Assembly: GCA_003235365.1 (NCBI GenBank)
Contig: QJWJ01000491.1
Location: 1 to 58,953, forward strand
Reading direction: 5' to 3'
Length of the DNA: 58,953 nucleotides
Source: Deltaproteobacteria bacterium
GTDB taxonomy: Bacteria; Myxococcota_A; Polyangia; Polyangiales; Polyangiaceae
In this document: one piece after another, positions 23,996 to 32,677 of the stretch
Position numbering within the stretch: position 1 is the first letter of the stretch
How the letters are laid out: the number at the start of each line of letters is the position of its first letter
Translations under genes and position numbers: made by a program
The notes under the pieces: model-generated
The model's database searches: none
The model's input: only the letters and a program-made list of their open reading frames with translations
Told to the model about the DNA's origin: nothing

Positions 23996-25461
23996 CCGGC
24001 ACCTCCCCACAACCCGGCGGCGGCCGCCTCACTCAAGCGAATGGGAAAGTCGGGGAAGATGCCGAAGAAGACCGTCGAGGCGGTCAGCACCCAGGCCGGG
24101 ATCAGCAACGACGGCTGCTCATCGACGCGGTTCTCGTCGACCGGCGGCCGGAAGTAACCCACTTCGACCAGCTTCCAGACGTAGCCGACGGCCAGCAACG
24201 AACTCATCAGCACGAGCCCTGCCACCCACACGTCACCGAGCTGCAACGCGGCACCGACGAGGCGCCATTTGCTGACGAACCCGGAAGTCCCCGGGATGCC
24301 AATCAGCGCAAACCCACCGACGACGATGGCGGCCATCGTCATCGGCATGCGGCGGCCGAGCCCCGCCATCTGGTCGATGCTCGACGACCCCAAGCGAGCG
24401 ACGATGGCCCCGGCCGCGAGAAACAGGCCCGCCTTCATCGCCGCGTGGTTGAACAGGTGCAGCAGGCCCGCCTCGAGCCCCGGCTGTGTGCCGAAGCTGA
24501 AGGCCAGGGTCATGTAGCCGAGTTGAGAGACGCTGGAGTAGGCCAACAGTCGTTTCAGGTCCGTTTGGAAGACCGCCGCCGCTGCGCCGACGAACATCGC
24601 CAACACGCTCAACGGCATGAGCACTTTGCCGATGTCGAAGGTGCTGAACACCAGCCCCGCCCCAAGCACCGTCAGCGCAAAGCGCACGAGCAGGTAGTAG
24701 CTGACCTTGGTCGCCGTACCGGCCAGGAACGCCGACGCCGATGACGGCGCGAAGGTGTACGCGTTCGGCAGCCACTGGTGCAGCGGAAAGATCGCCGTCT
24801 TCAGGCCGATGCCGACGAACAGAAAGCCCATGGCCACCACGGTGGTGCGGTTGGGCGTCAACGTCGCCAGCCGCTCGTGGATGTCGGCCATGTTGAGGCT
24901 GCCGGTGAGCTGGTAGAGCATGCCGACGCCGACCAGGAAGAACGTGCCGCCCACCGTGCCGATCATCAGGTAGCTGATCGCGGCCGTGAGCGAACGCCGG
25001 CTGCTGCCCAAGCCGATCAGCGTGTAGGCCGACAGCGACGAGATTTCGAGGAACACGAAAGCGTTGAAGGCATCGCCGGTCAGGGTCATGCCGATCAGCC
25101 CGGTCATGCACAGCAAGTACGCCGCATAGAAGTAGCCCTCGTTGGCCGGCGCCAGACTGTGGCTGCGCTCGCCCGGTCCGGTGATGACCACGACCGAGCC
25201 GATCAGCGTGACCACCAGCAACAACAACACCGTCAACGCGTCGACGCGCAGCTCGATGCCCCAGGGTGGCTCCCAATCGCCGACATGGTAGGCCAGTGCC
25301 CCTTCGGTGAACACCACTCGCGTGAGCATCAAGCTCATCGCCAGCGCGGCGAAACACACCAGGGTGGCAAACCAGCGCACCAGGGCGGGCTTGCGCAAGA
25401 TCACACAGCTGGGCGCGGCGAGCAGCGGCACGATGACCTGCAAAGCAGGAAGGTGATTCAT
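23992..25461 (-). CDS. mrpD: Na+/H+ antiporter subunit D (MrpD/MbhH-like)
   Basis: This 489-residue polytopic antiporter subunit is of the MrpD type. It has VFLEISSLSAYTLIG (channel Glu), GIGLKTAIFPLHQWLPNAY (channel Lys), TDLKRLLAYSSVSQLGYM and NHAAMKAGLF. It is the closest of the three D-type subunits to canonical MrpD and follows mrpC directly, as in standard Mrp and Mbh operons. ATG 25461 overlaps the mrpC stop as ATGA. Confidence 0.95.
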   Translation of the reverse strand: MNHLPALQVIVPLLAAPSCVILRKPALVRWFATLVCFAALAMSLMLTRVVFTEGALAYHVGDWEPPWGIELRVDALTVLLLLVVTLIGSVVVITGPGERSHSLAPANEGYFYAAYLLCMTGLIGMTLTGDAFNAFVFLEISSLSAYTLIGLGSSRRSLTAAISYLMIGTVGGTFFLVGVGMLYQLTGSLNMADIHERLATLTPNRTTVVAMGFLFVGIGLKTAIFPLHQWLPNAYTFAPSSASAFLAGTATKVSYYLLVRFALTVLGAGLVFSTFDIGKVLMPLSVLAMFVGAAAAVFQTDLKRLLAYSSVSQLGYMTLAFSFGTQPGLEAGLLHLFNHAAMKAGLFLAAGAIVARLGSSSIDQMAGLGRRMPMTMAAIVVGGFALIGIPGTSGFVSKWRLVGAALQLGDVWVAGLVLMSSLLAVGYVWKLVEVGYFRPPVDENRVDEQPSLLIPAWVLTASTVFFGIFPDFPIRLSEAAAAGLWGGAG

Positions 25462-25829
25462 GGACGGGAACCCTCCGCCGCGTCTCGACGCTGGATCTCG
25501 TCCTCTTCGATGCTGCCGTAGGCTTCCTTGACGCGCACGATCAGCGACAGCCCGAGCGCCGTCGTCGCGATACCGACGACGATCGCCGTCAGCATGAGCA
25601 CGTGGGGCAGGGGATTGCTGTAGACGCTCGGGTCGGCGCCTTCGATGAGAATGGGAGCCGTGCCGTCGTGCACCTTGCCTTGAGTGACGTACAGCAGGAT
25701 GACCGCAACCTGAAACAGGTTCAGCCCCATCATCTTCTTGATCAGATTGCGGCGCGACACGACCGTGTACAGGCCGAGCATGAACAGCACGACCGAAAAC
25801 CAATAGTGCCAGTGAGTCTCGAAACTCAT
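25458..25829 (-). CDS. mrpC: Na+/H+ antiporter subunit C (NuoK-like)
   Basis: This 123-residue, three-span membrane protein is homologous to NuoK of complex I. It has GLYTVVSRRNLIKKMMGLNLFQVAVIL and ADPSVYSNPLPHVLMLTAIVVGIATTALGL, the typical MrpC second and third helices. A charged tail (KEAYGSIEEDEIQRRD) extends beyond the core. ATG 25829 overlaps the mrpB stop as ATGA. A longer frame upstream overlaps mrpB and is rejected. Confidence 0.94.
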   Translation of the reverse strand: MSFETHWHYWFSVVLFMLGLYTVVSRRNLIKKMMGLNLFQVAVILLYVTQGKVHDGTAPILIEGADPSVYSNPLPHVLMLTAIVVGIATTALGLSLIVRVKEAYGSIEEDEIQRRDAAEGSRP

Positions 25830-26287
25830 TCGTGATCCCTGTCTTGCAGGTCCCCGTTTTGAAGATCCCTGTCGGTGAACGCGTAGTAGATGGCGAGCAT
25901 CACGGAGGTGACCGTGACGCCGACGCCGAGCTCTACCGAGAAGATCCCCCAATGCTGGCCGTGGTGTCCCAACGCCTCGTAGTTGAGAAAGTGCAGACCG
26001 ACGGCGAAACTGACGAGCCCCGTGCCACCGTAGATCAACACGCCGAGCGCGGCGCCAATCTCGGCCACGCGTGGTGAGACCACCGCCTTGAGCGCCTCGG
26101 GACCGAAGATCAGCCCGTACAAGATCAGCCCCGCAGCGAAGATGACGCCGGCCTGAAAGCCTCCTCCGGGTCCGAAGTCGCCATGAAACTGGACGTACAG
26201 GGCGAACAGCAGAATGAATGGGATCACCGCCTTGGCGACGGTGCGCATCACCGAGATTTCCGCGATGCGGGTGTGCAGCGGCTTCAC
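25826..26287 (-). CDS. mrpB: Na+/H+ antiporter subunit B (MnhB domain)
   Basis: This 153-residue, four-span protein carries the MnhB hallmark HGDFGPGGGFQAG (about 35-47) followed by ILYGLIFG and the VGLHFLNYEAL region. It corresponds to MrpB/MbhF, part of the sodium-path module of the antiporter. ATG 26287 overlaps the stop of the preceding gene as ATGA. Confidence 0.94.
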   Translation of the reverse strand: MKPLHTRIAEISVMRTVAKAVIPFILLFALYVQFHGDFGPGGGFQAGVIFAAGLILYGLIFGPEALKAVVSPRVAEIGAALGVLIYGGTGLVSFAVGLHFLNYEALGHHGQHWGIFSVELGVGVTVTSVMLAIYYAFTDRDLQNGDLQDRDHE

Positions 26288-26841
26288 GAGGCGCCTCCAC
26301 CACTGCTGAAGCGACCACCGAGCCTCGACTTGAGCAACGCCAAGACACCGAGCGCCGCGGTGAACGTCACCGTCGTCTCACCAAAGGTGTCGAAACCGCG
26401 GTAGCTCGCCAGCACGCTGGTCACGAAGTTCGGCAGCCCGATCTCCTTGGGCGAGTCGGTGATGTAGCGGGGCACGACGTGATGGTGGATGACCGCCGAC
26501 GCGTCCCCGTACGCTGGCATGTCCGCAGTGCCGTACAACAGCGCGCCACCGACTACCAACACCACCAGCAAGCCCAGCAGATCGCGCCCCCCGGGCGCCG
26601 CCTCTTGCTCTCCGGCCAAGGAGAGCGCAGCCAGGAACAGAACCGTCGAAACCCCCGCCCCCACGGCCGCTTCGGTGAACGCAACGTCGACCGCGTCGAG
26701 CAGCGTGTAGATGCCCGTACACAACAGGCTGAAGATGGAGCTGAGCATCACCGCGGCAAACAAGCTGCGCGCGCGAATGATCATCACCGCGATGACCAGC
26801 AGCAATGCGAACAGAAATGCCTCGAGAGGAGGGAGCGTCAC
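26284..26841 (-). CDS. MrpA C-terminal-like subunit (MbhD+MbhE domains)
   Basis: This 185-residue membrane protein corresponds to the separate C-terminal part of MrpA. The N-terminal half is an MbhD/DUF4040-like three-helix unit (FSLLCTGIYTLLDAVDVAFTEAAVGAG), and the C-terminal half is MbhE-like, ending YRGFDTFGETTVTFTAALGVLALL. In classical Mrp operons these domains are fused behind a NuoL-like MrpA; here there is no NuoL part, as in archaeal Mbh. GTG 26841 overlaps the mrpG stop as GTGA and is chosen over longer frames. Confidence 0.9.
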   Translation of the reverse strand: MTLPPLEAFLFALLLVIAVMIIRARSLFAAVMLSSIFSLLCTGIYTLLDAVDVAFTEAAVGAGVSTVLFLAALSLAGEQEAAPGGRDLLGLLVVLVVGGALLYGTADMPAYGDASAVIHHHVVPRYITDSPKEIGLPNFVTSVLASYRGFDTFGETTVTFTAALGVLALLKSRLGGRFSSGGGAS

Positions 26842-27155
26842 GCGCGATCCTCCTCGTCTGCCCGGACCTTCAGTCCACTGGCGTAGGCGGCCTTGGCCAG
26901 AGCGTGCGTGGCTGCGGGGCCCGTGAAATACACGAACAGCCACACCGTGACCAACTTGACGGTCACCAGGTTCAGGCCCGAGTGCAAGCCGCAGCCGAGC
27001 AGGATCAGCCCCGCGCCCATGGTGTCGGTCACCCCGACCGCGTGCACTCGCGTGAAGAATTCGGGCAGCCGCAGCAGCCCGATGGCGCCGGTCAGACTGA
27101 AGCCCACGCCGACTATCAGGCAGGCCCAGGAAAGTATCTCAGCTATCTCGCTCAT
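26838..27155 (-). CDS. mrpG: Na+/H+ antiporter subunit G
   Basis: This 105-residue, three-span MrpG protein has the family block TGAIGLLRLPEFFTRVHAVG and TDTMGAGLILLGC, followed by VKLVTVWLFVYFTGPAATHALAKAAY. It is an accessory subunit needed for assembly of the multisubunit antiporter. The short charged tail (RADEEDRA) ends in the GTGA overlap with the next gene. Confidence 0.95.
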   Translation of the reverse strand: MSEIAEILSWACLIVGVGFSLTGAIGLLRLPEFFTRVHAVGVTDTMGAGLILLGCGLHSGLNLVTVKLVTVWLFVYFTGPAATHALAKAAYASGLKVRADEEDRA

Positions 27156-27203
27156 CGTCTTTCGTCGTGTGCACGACGCTCCTCATCGCTGTCCGCCCAC
27201 GAA

Positions 27204-27494
27204 TCACGGGCCGACCTTGTGCTTCTCGTCGCGCGCCAACGACCCGAATTTCGCGTAGCGAAGGATCGCGAAGATGCCGATGAAGTTCATCAGCGCGTAA
27301 ACCAGCGCCAAGTCCAGCCACTCGGGGCGTTCGAACAAGAACCCGACCACGGCGATCAGCAGCGTGGTCTTGGTGCCGAACATGTTGCCGCCCAGAATGC
27401 GATCGTAGACGGTGGGGCCGAACCACACTCGCACGAGCGCGAAAACCATGACCACGCCGACGGCGATCGTGGGGATCAGAAACTTTACGTCCAT
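27204..27494 (-). CDS. mrpF: Na+/H+ antiporter subunit F
   Basis: This 96-residue, three-span MrpF protein shows the typical VRVWFGPTVYDRILGGNMFGT motif between the first two helices and FLFERPEWLDLALVYALMNFIG with the conserved acidic residue. It is encoded between mrpE and mrpG; the 48-base gap to mrpG is the largest inside the operon. Confidence 0.95.
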   Translation of the reverse strand: MDVKFLIPTIAVGVVMVFALVRVWFGPTVYDRILGGNMFGTKTTLLIAVVGFLFERPEWLDLALVYALMNFIGIFAILRYAKFGSLARDEKHKVGP

Positions 27495-27517
27495 GCCTGC
27501 TGCTTTCTGTGCGAGCG

Positions 27518-27991
27518 CTACCTGCGTTCGAGCCGCGCAACCTTGTCGTCGAGGGCGCCCGTGCCGTCTTCGGAAGCGGCTTCACGCGTCAACGCGTGGA
27601 TCAAGAACGTGTCGCCGCGTACGTCGAGGGTCACCGTGCCGGGAGTCAACGTGATCGTGTTGGCGTGAATGACGCGGCCCAGCGTCGTCTGTTGTTTGAC
27701 CCGTAACTTCAGCAACATCGGGGAGATGGGGAGGCTCGGCGAGAGGATCACCTTGGCCGCCGCGATGTTCGTCAACACCACTTGCCACAGCACCCACGGG
27801 ATGTAGCCCAACAGGCGAACGAGCAGGTGAAAGGGGTAGGCTTCATCGTCGAGCAACGCCATGCGTCGCGACAACCAAACCACCAGAGCACAGGACCCGA
27901 CACCTAGACCCAACAACAGGGGCTCGGTGTGACCAGACCAGAGCAGCCAAACGGCGAAAAGCAATACGAACGTTGCGACGTTACGTAACAT
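27518..27991 (-). CDS. mrpE: Na+/H+ antiporter subunit E, first gene of the operon
   Basis: This 157-residue MrpE protein has two N-terminal membrane spans, then a cytosolic domain with GYIPWVLWQVVLTNIAAAKVIL and ITLTPGTVTLDV, both hallmarks of the family. It opens the ten-gene operon running to 20432. No Shine-Dalgarno sequence is visible before ATG 27991. Confidence 0.95.
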   Translation of the reverse strand: MLRNVATFVLLFAVWLLWSGHTEPLLLGLGVGSCALVVWLSRRMALLDDEAYPFHLLVRLLGYIPWVLWQVVLTNIAAAKVILSPSLPISPMLLKLRVKQQTTLGRVIHANTITLTPGTVTLDVRGDTFLIHALTREAASEDGTGALDDKVARLERR

Positions 27992-28291
27992 GAACGAATC
28001 GGGCCCCGCGGCGGGGCTTCCTTCCGTTGGCGCTATACGGCAGTGTCACGGCACCGGACAACCCTGCCGTTGTTCCTCGGCGAGTGCGGCGACCATTCGG
28101 CCCAAAGCTCGGCGTCCGGCCGACGCAGCCCGTTTGCGTCACCCCAGCGGCCCGGCCAGCAGAACCGAACCTCGCGCCGCCACCCGCGGCGCGACCGTTC
28201 GGCTCGCCCGCCGCCGGTTGCGCCTGCCCGAAAGGGCCATGGGAGGCCGAGACGGGTACCGACACCAACGCGGGCGGCACGGCTTCATTCG
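27992..28291. other. Gap between mrpE and tRNA-Pro
   Basis: These 300 bases hold no supported gene. A GC-rich inverted repeat at 28003-28017 (GCCCC and GGGGC arms) lies just before mrpE on the minus strand and may attenuate read-through from the tRNA. Several frames across the region are open but Arg-rich and without family similarity. Confidence 0.6.
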
Positions 28292-28365
28292 TCGGGGTGA
28301 AAGGATTTGAACCTTCAACGTCCTGCACCCAAAGCAGGCCCTCTACCAGGTTGAGGTACACCCCG
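28292..28365 (-). tRNA. tRNA-Pro (anticodon UGG)
   Basis: On the minus strand the 7-bp acceptor CGGGGTG/CACCCCG encloses a D-arm CCTC-AACCTGGTA-GAGG, anticodon arm CCTGC-TTTGGGT-GCAGG and T-arm GAAGG-TTCAAAT-CCTTT, with discriminator A. The anticodon at the loop centre is TGG, so it reads proline CCA and, by wobble, other CCN codons. The 3' CCA is not encoded. Length is 74 bases without CCA. Confidence 0.97.
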
Positions 28366-28388
28366 TATCAGCGTTCAGCGCACACCCC

Positions 28389-28417
28389 CATATAGATGCT
28401 GTTTGCGACCCGTTCAA
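28389..28417 (-). promoter_or_regulatory. Promoter of tRNA-Pro
   Basis: On the minus strand -35 TTGAAC (28412-28417), a 17-base spacer and -10 TATATG (28389-28394) form a near-consensus sigma-70 promoter ending 23 bases before the tRNA. The -35 box includes the TGA stop codon of the upstream PEGA lipoprotein gene. Confidence 0.75.
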
Positions 28418-28725
28418 TCGGGAATGCGTACCAACACCACCTCCAGGTGGATTTCCTGCCGATCGGAAACGACAATTCGGTCCCACGGGAAGTACCCCTC
28501 ACGCTCGACCGTGATGCGGTGTTCCCCCGCGGGCAGGCGCACGCCCCGGGCGGCGACGTAGCCGAGCAGCCCGACGAACTGCTCGTCGATGGTCACCGAC
28601 GCATCGCTCGGCGTCCGTGGCGCAACCGCGACCTTCAGACTCACCGCACGCTGGGGGGTACATGCGGGCGCCCCCAGACCGAGCACGCCTACCGCGACGA
28701 ACGCTGACAGCCAACGACGAACCAT
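28414..28725 (-). CDS. Small PEGA-domain putative lipoprotein
   Basis: This 103-residue protein starts with a signal sequence (MVRRWLSAFVAVGVLGLGAPAC) with a lipobox-like APAC, so Cys22 may be lipidated. The rest is one PEGA-like beta-sandwich: ASVTIDEQFVGLL, LPAGEHRITVEREGYFPW and a terminal strand. PEGA domains are surface or periplasmic modules of unknown ligand, frequent in myxobacteria. ATG 28725 overlaps the guaA stop by one base, so the two are translationally coupled. Confidence 0.85.
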   Translation of the reverse strand: MVRRWLSAFVAVGVLGLGAPACTPQRAVSLKVAVAPRTPSDASVTIDEQFVGLLGYVAARGVRLPAGEHRITVEREGYFPWDRIVVSDRQEIHLEVVLVRIPD

Positions 28726-30272
28726 CACTCCCACTCTATGGTAGCAGGGGGCTTCGAGCTGATGTCGTAGACGACGCGATTGATGCCTTTGACTTCGTTG
28801 ATCAGCCGAGAACTGATCTTTGCGAGCAAGTCGTAGGGCAAACGAGCCCAATCCGCCGTCATCGCGTCGCTCGACTCCACCGCACGCACCGCGCAGGTCT
28901 CTTCGTAGGTGCGATCGTCGCCCATCACGCCGACACTGCGCACCGGCAACAACACGGCGAAAGCTTGCCACAGCTTGTTGTAGAAACCCGCCGCGCGGAT
29001 CTCTTGGGTGACGATGGCATCGGCCCGGCGCAACACCCGCAACCGTTCTTCCGTCACCTCGCCGAGGCAGCGGATCGCCAGGCCAGGACCGGGGAATGGC
29101 TGACGCCACAGCACGTCTTTGGGCATGCCCATCGACTCACCCACGGCGCGCACCTCGTCCTTGAACAACTCACGCAGTGGCTCGATGAGCTTGAGGTGCA
29201 TGCGCTCGGGCAGCCCGCCGACGTTGTGGTGGGTCTTGATTACCGCGCTGGGCCCTTTGACGCTCACGCTCTCGATCACGTCGGGGTAGAGCGTGCCCTG
29301 GACCAAGTGCGTCGCGCCGCCGAGCTTCTTGCTCTCTTCCTCGAAGATCTCGATGAACAGATTGCCGATGATGTGGCGCTTGCGCTCCGGATCGGTCACG
29401 CCGGCGAGCTTGTCCAAAAAGCGCTGCCGGGCATCGATGGCGATCAAGTGCAGGCCCAGATCGTCGCGCATGGCCTTCTGCACGCGCTCGTATTCGCCTT
29501 CGCGCAGCACGCCGTTGTCGACGAAGATACAGGTCAGCCGTTTGCCCAAGGCGCGGTGGGTGAGCACCGCCGCCACCGCCGAGTCGACACCGCCGCTCAG
29601 AGCGCAGATGGCGTGTTCGTCCGGGCCGACGCGTTCGGCGATGCGCTCGACGGTCTCGTCGACGAAACTACCGGGCGTCCAGTCTCGTCTCAGCTCGGCC
29701 ACGTCGAACAAGAACGCCTCGATGATCTCGCGGCCGCGCTCGGTGTGCGCCACTTCGGGGTGCAGCTGCAGCCCGTACAGGCGACGGTCCGGGTTGCCGA
29801 TAGCCGCGAAGGGGGCGTTTTGGCTGTGACCGATGACGCGGAACCCGTCGGGCAGCGCGGTCAGGCGATCGCCGTGGCTCATCCACACGTTGGAAATGTC
29901 GCCTTCCAAGAAACGGGACAGCACACCCACGCGTTCGTTGACGACCAGCTGGGCCGGACCGTACTCGCGTTCGTTGCTCGGCTCGACCTTGCCGCCCAGC
30001 TGCTGGGCCATGAGCTGCTGGCCGTAGCAAATCCCCAACGTGGGCAAGCCGAGCTCGAAGATCCCCGGATCGCTCTTGGGTGATTTCGGGTCGTAGACGC
30101 TGTCGGGGCCGCCACTGAGGATGATGGCGCTGGGCTGGGCGGCTTTGATGTCCTGCAGACTCAGCGTGCCCGCGGCGATCTCGCAGTACACCTGGCACTC
30201 ACGCACGCGGCGGGCAATGAGCTGCGTGTATTGGGAGCCGTAGTCGAGGATCAGGACACTCTGTCGATGCAT
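28725..30272 (-). CDS. guaA: GMP synthase (glutamine-hydrolysing)
   Basis: GuaA converts XMP to GMP with ATP and glutamine. The class I amidotransferase domain (1 to about 190) starts VLILDYGSQYTQLIARR and has the nucleophile Cys in LGICYGQQLMAQQLGG. The ATP-pyrophosphatase domain has the P-loop ALSGGVDSAVAA, and the C-terminal dimerisation domain ends in IEWE. At 515 residues it has standard length. The -10-like TAGCTC (30279-30284) lies six bases before ATG 30272 with no Shine-Dalgarno sequence, so the message may be leaderless. Confidence 0.98.
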   Translation of the reverse strand: MHRQSVLILDYGSQYTQLIARRVRECQVYCEIAAGTLSLQDIKAAQPSAIILSGGPDSVYDPKSPKSDPGIFELGLPTLGICYGQQLMAQQLGGKVEPSNEREYGPAQLVVNERVGVLSRFLEGDISNVWMSHGDRLTALPDGFRVIGHSQNAPFAAIGNPDRRLYGLQLHPEVAHTERGREIIEAFLFDVAELRRDWTPGSFVDETVERIAERVGPDEHAICALSGGVDSAVAAVLTHRALGKRLTCIFVDNGVLREGEYERVQKAMRDDLGLHLIAIDARQRFLDKLAGVTDPERKRHIIGNLFIEIFEEESKKLGGATHLVQGTLYPDVIESVSVKGPSAVIKTHHNVGGLPERMHLKLIEPLRELFKDEVRAVGESMGMPKDVLWRQPFPGPGLAIRCLGEVTEERLRVLRRADAIVTQEIRAAGFYNKLWQAFAVLLPVRSVGVMGDDRTYEETCAVRAVESSDAMTADWARLPYDLLAKISSRLINEVKGINRVVYDISSKPPATIEWE

Positions 30273-30413
30273 CCGCGCGAGCTAGCACGATCCCTTCGAC
30301 CGAGGGAAGGCCAAGCGCGCCCTCGCGTCGCGACCGACGGACGTCACCGCGCGGAGCGAGCCGACCAACAGAGCCGAAAAGGGACGGCCACGGCCGACGC
30401 CAACTCGCTGCCG

Positions 30414-32603
30414 TCAGGGACGCGGGAGCTGACCGGCAGGTTGCGGGCCGACGACGACCAGACGGTCCTCGAGCAACTCTTGGCGGAAGAACTTGCGCAA
30501 CATGGCCTCGGAGACCGGCGGCGCGGGCGGCGTCACCAGGGCGATCAATCGGTGCCGGGGATCGTTGCCCGCCGCGGCTCGACCGACGCGCAGCGCGCGC
30601 AGACTGGCCAACGCCGCACGACCGAACTGCGCACGGGACAGACGCTGAAACAAACCGCGCGCCTGAGCCACGGCATCCATCAGGACCTCTGGTTCGGCGC
30701 TGACGGTCAACGCCAGTGCCGCATGACCCGAACCGCTGCCGAGGGCCATCGCCTGCGCCGACGAGGCCAGTCCGGGATTCAGCACGGCCTTGTCGAGCCA
30801 GCCACCGGGCAGATTGAGCAGATCGGCGGCTGCACGGGCGACACCCACCGACTTGGGGTGGATGGGAAAGATCAGAATCGCCTCGTCGTCACTGGCCTCG
30901 CTGGACAGGTACAGGCCGCCGACGTTGGGGACCTCGGTGCGAGTGGCGCAGCTGCGTTGCTCGGTTCCCAAGGGGAGCAGCAACGATTGCAGCCGCTCTG
31001 CGGCGGCGCGGACGCCGGCTTGGGGAGCGGGTGTCAACACCGCCAAGCGCAGCTCGCCCCCCAAGAATCCGCGCAACGCCCGCGATCCCGCGCTCGGAGT
31101 CAGTTGCCCCAACGACCCTTGAACGCCTGCGGGGACGAGCTGGGAAGGGTGTCCGTTGCTGGCCAAGCGCAGCGCAAAGTCCCAGCCGGGCGAGGGGATA
31201 CGTGCGCTCATCAGCTCTTCGCGCGCCACGCTCTGCCAGGACGGATCCGAGTCGGCGGCAAGCAGAGCCCGACCCATCTCTTCCACCAGCGCCTCCAGCT
31301 GCCCGTCGCGGCCGGCGGGACCGCTGGCGATCAGCCCCAGGCCTTCCGAGCTGACCCACGGCTCGACCCGGATCGGCGATTGCTCCGAGCCGGCGAAACC
31401 CGCCGCTGCCAATATCAATGCCGCGGTGTGACCTGCCGAGGCCGTGTCCTCGTGTGCCGTCGGGCAGGCGCTGGTGAGCAACACCCAACTGCGGCCTTGA
31501 CCACGCTCCGTTCTGAAGGTCGGCTCGATGCGCAGCTCGGCGGGCTTGGCCAAGCGCGCCGCGAGGTCTTTCGCCGGCGAGCTGCTGCTGTGCAGGATGT
31601 GCCGCCGCTGGCTTTCGCCAGGTTCGACACGCCCCCCCAGGGCTCCCCACGCGGCGCGCAGCGCCGCTTCGACCGGATCGGCAGCTCGACGCGCAGCCCC
31701 CGCCGGGTCGAGCGGTTTGACGCTGACGACCGCGTGCTGCATCTCGTCCGCCAAGGCCTGCGCGGCGCGGGCGACGTGGCTCGACTCCAGCGCGGACGAC
31801 GTCGAGAAGTCTGCGAGCAAACACCCGCCGCTGGGGCGAAGGCTGGCGCTGACGCGTTCCAGTTGCCAGCCCGGGGCTGCGGCGGAAGCGAGCAAGCGCA
31901 AGGTCGACTCGGGGCCACCCACGGCTTCGGCCGCGCCGAGCGCCGAGCCGCCGTCGCCCAGCCGCAGAGCGATGCTGAGCCGCTCGCCCGCCGCGCTACG
32001 TCGCGACGTCACGCGGTCGCGCTCCGGCCATGGATCGACGGGCGCCGAGCCCTCCGGCCACGCCGCCGTCTCGCCGTAGGCGGCCGTGACAGCGTCCACG
32101 ACCCGCTCATCACCCACCACCGACAGGGCCGAGTTCGCGTACCCCAGGGCTCGGCGGGCAGCGTCGTAGCCCAGCGGCTCGGGTGGAGCGAACCCGCAAA
32201 CATCGAGCTCGGCCCGGCGCTTCGACGGCTTCAGCCTCGCCTCGAAGACCCCGCGATGCAACGCATCAAACCAACGCCGCGCCGACTTTGCGTCGGGCAA
32301 CTCGCTGGCGACCAGAAGCGAATCGTCCGTCACTCGAACCCGTGGCAGAAACCCAGCGTCGCCGAGCTGCTGGGCGACGGCGTCGGCAACGGCGGCAAGC
32401 GCGTCGTGGCCGGTCCGTGCAGAGACGGCCCACGCCAACCCCCCCTGCGCGTCGCCCTCTCGCTCGATCACGACGAGGGGCGGTTTGTCTTGGTCCTGGT
32501 GGGTCAGCAGGGGAGTCGGAGCCAGAGTGGCGCCGGCTCCGGCGCATCCAAGCGCCGTCGAACCGCTGACAATCACACACGCGCCCAGGGTCTTCCAACG
32601 CAC
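30414..32603 (-). CDS. M16-like (insulinase-fold) putative lipoprotein lacking the zinc motif
   Basis: This exported protein of 729 residues starts at GTG 32603 with a short signal sequence and a lipobox-like ALGC. The body resembles two or more tandem M16 peptidase-like domains: REELMSARIP...ALRLASNGHPSQL, FLGGELRLAVLTPAP and the C-terminal EDRLVVVGPQP are typical of the inactive half of M16 pairs. No HxxEH or HxxDH zinc motif is seen anywhere. It may be a non-catalytic partner of another M16 protein, or a binding protein. Residues are very Ala/Arg-rich. The family assignment is moderate; the lipoprotein start is an inference. Confidence 0.6.
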   Translation of the reverse strand: MRWKTLGACVIVSGSTALGCAGAGATLAPTPLLTHQDQDKPPLVVIEREGDAQGGLAWAVSARTGHDALAAVADAVAQQLGDAGFLPRVRVTDDSLLVASELPDAKSARRWFDALHRGVFEARLKPSKRRAELDVCGFAPPEPLGYDAARRALGYANSALSVVGDERVVDAVTAAYGETAAWPEGSAPVDPWPERDRVTSRRSAAGERLSIALRLGDGGSALGAAEAVGGPESTLRLLASAAAPGWQLERVSASLRPSGGCLLADFSTSSALESSHVARAAQALADEMQHAVVSVKPLDPAGAARRAADPVEAALRAAWGALGGRVEPGESQRRHILHSSSSPAKDLAARLAKPAELRIEPTFRTERGQGRSWVLLTSACPTAHEDTASAGHTAALILAAAGFAGSEQSPIRVEPWVSSEGLGLIASGPAGRDGQLEALVEEMGRALLAADSDPSWQSVAREELMSARIPSPGWDFALRLASNGHPSQLVPAGVQGSLGQLTPSAGSRALRGFLGGELRLAVLTPAPQAGVRAAAERLQSLLLPLGTEQRSCATRTEVPNVGGLYLSSEASDDEAILIFPIHPKSVGVARAAADLLNLPGGWLDKAVLNPGLASSAQAMALGSGSGHAALALTVSAEPEVLMDAVAQARGLFQRLSRAQFGRAALASLRALRVGRAAAGNDPRHRLIALVTPPAPPVSEAMLRKFFRQELLEDRLVVVGPQPAGQLPRP

Positions 32604-32677
32604 CGGCGGTGCTTTATCACACCGCCCACGACGCCCCAAACCCGTGACGGCCCCATTTCCGGCCGCCGTCCGGGAGT

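Noticed and set aside
28027..28395. Plus-strand open frame with VKGFEPSTSCTQ-like peptide
   Set aside because: It runs antisense across the tRNA-Pro gene; this peptide is a familiar artefact of translating a tRNA complement.
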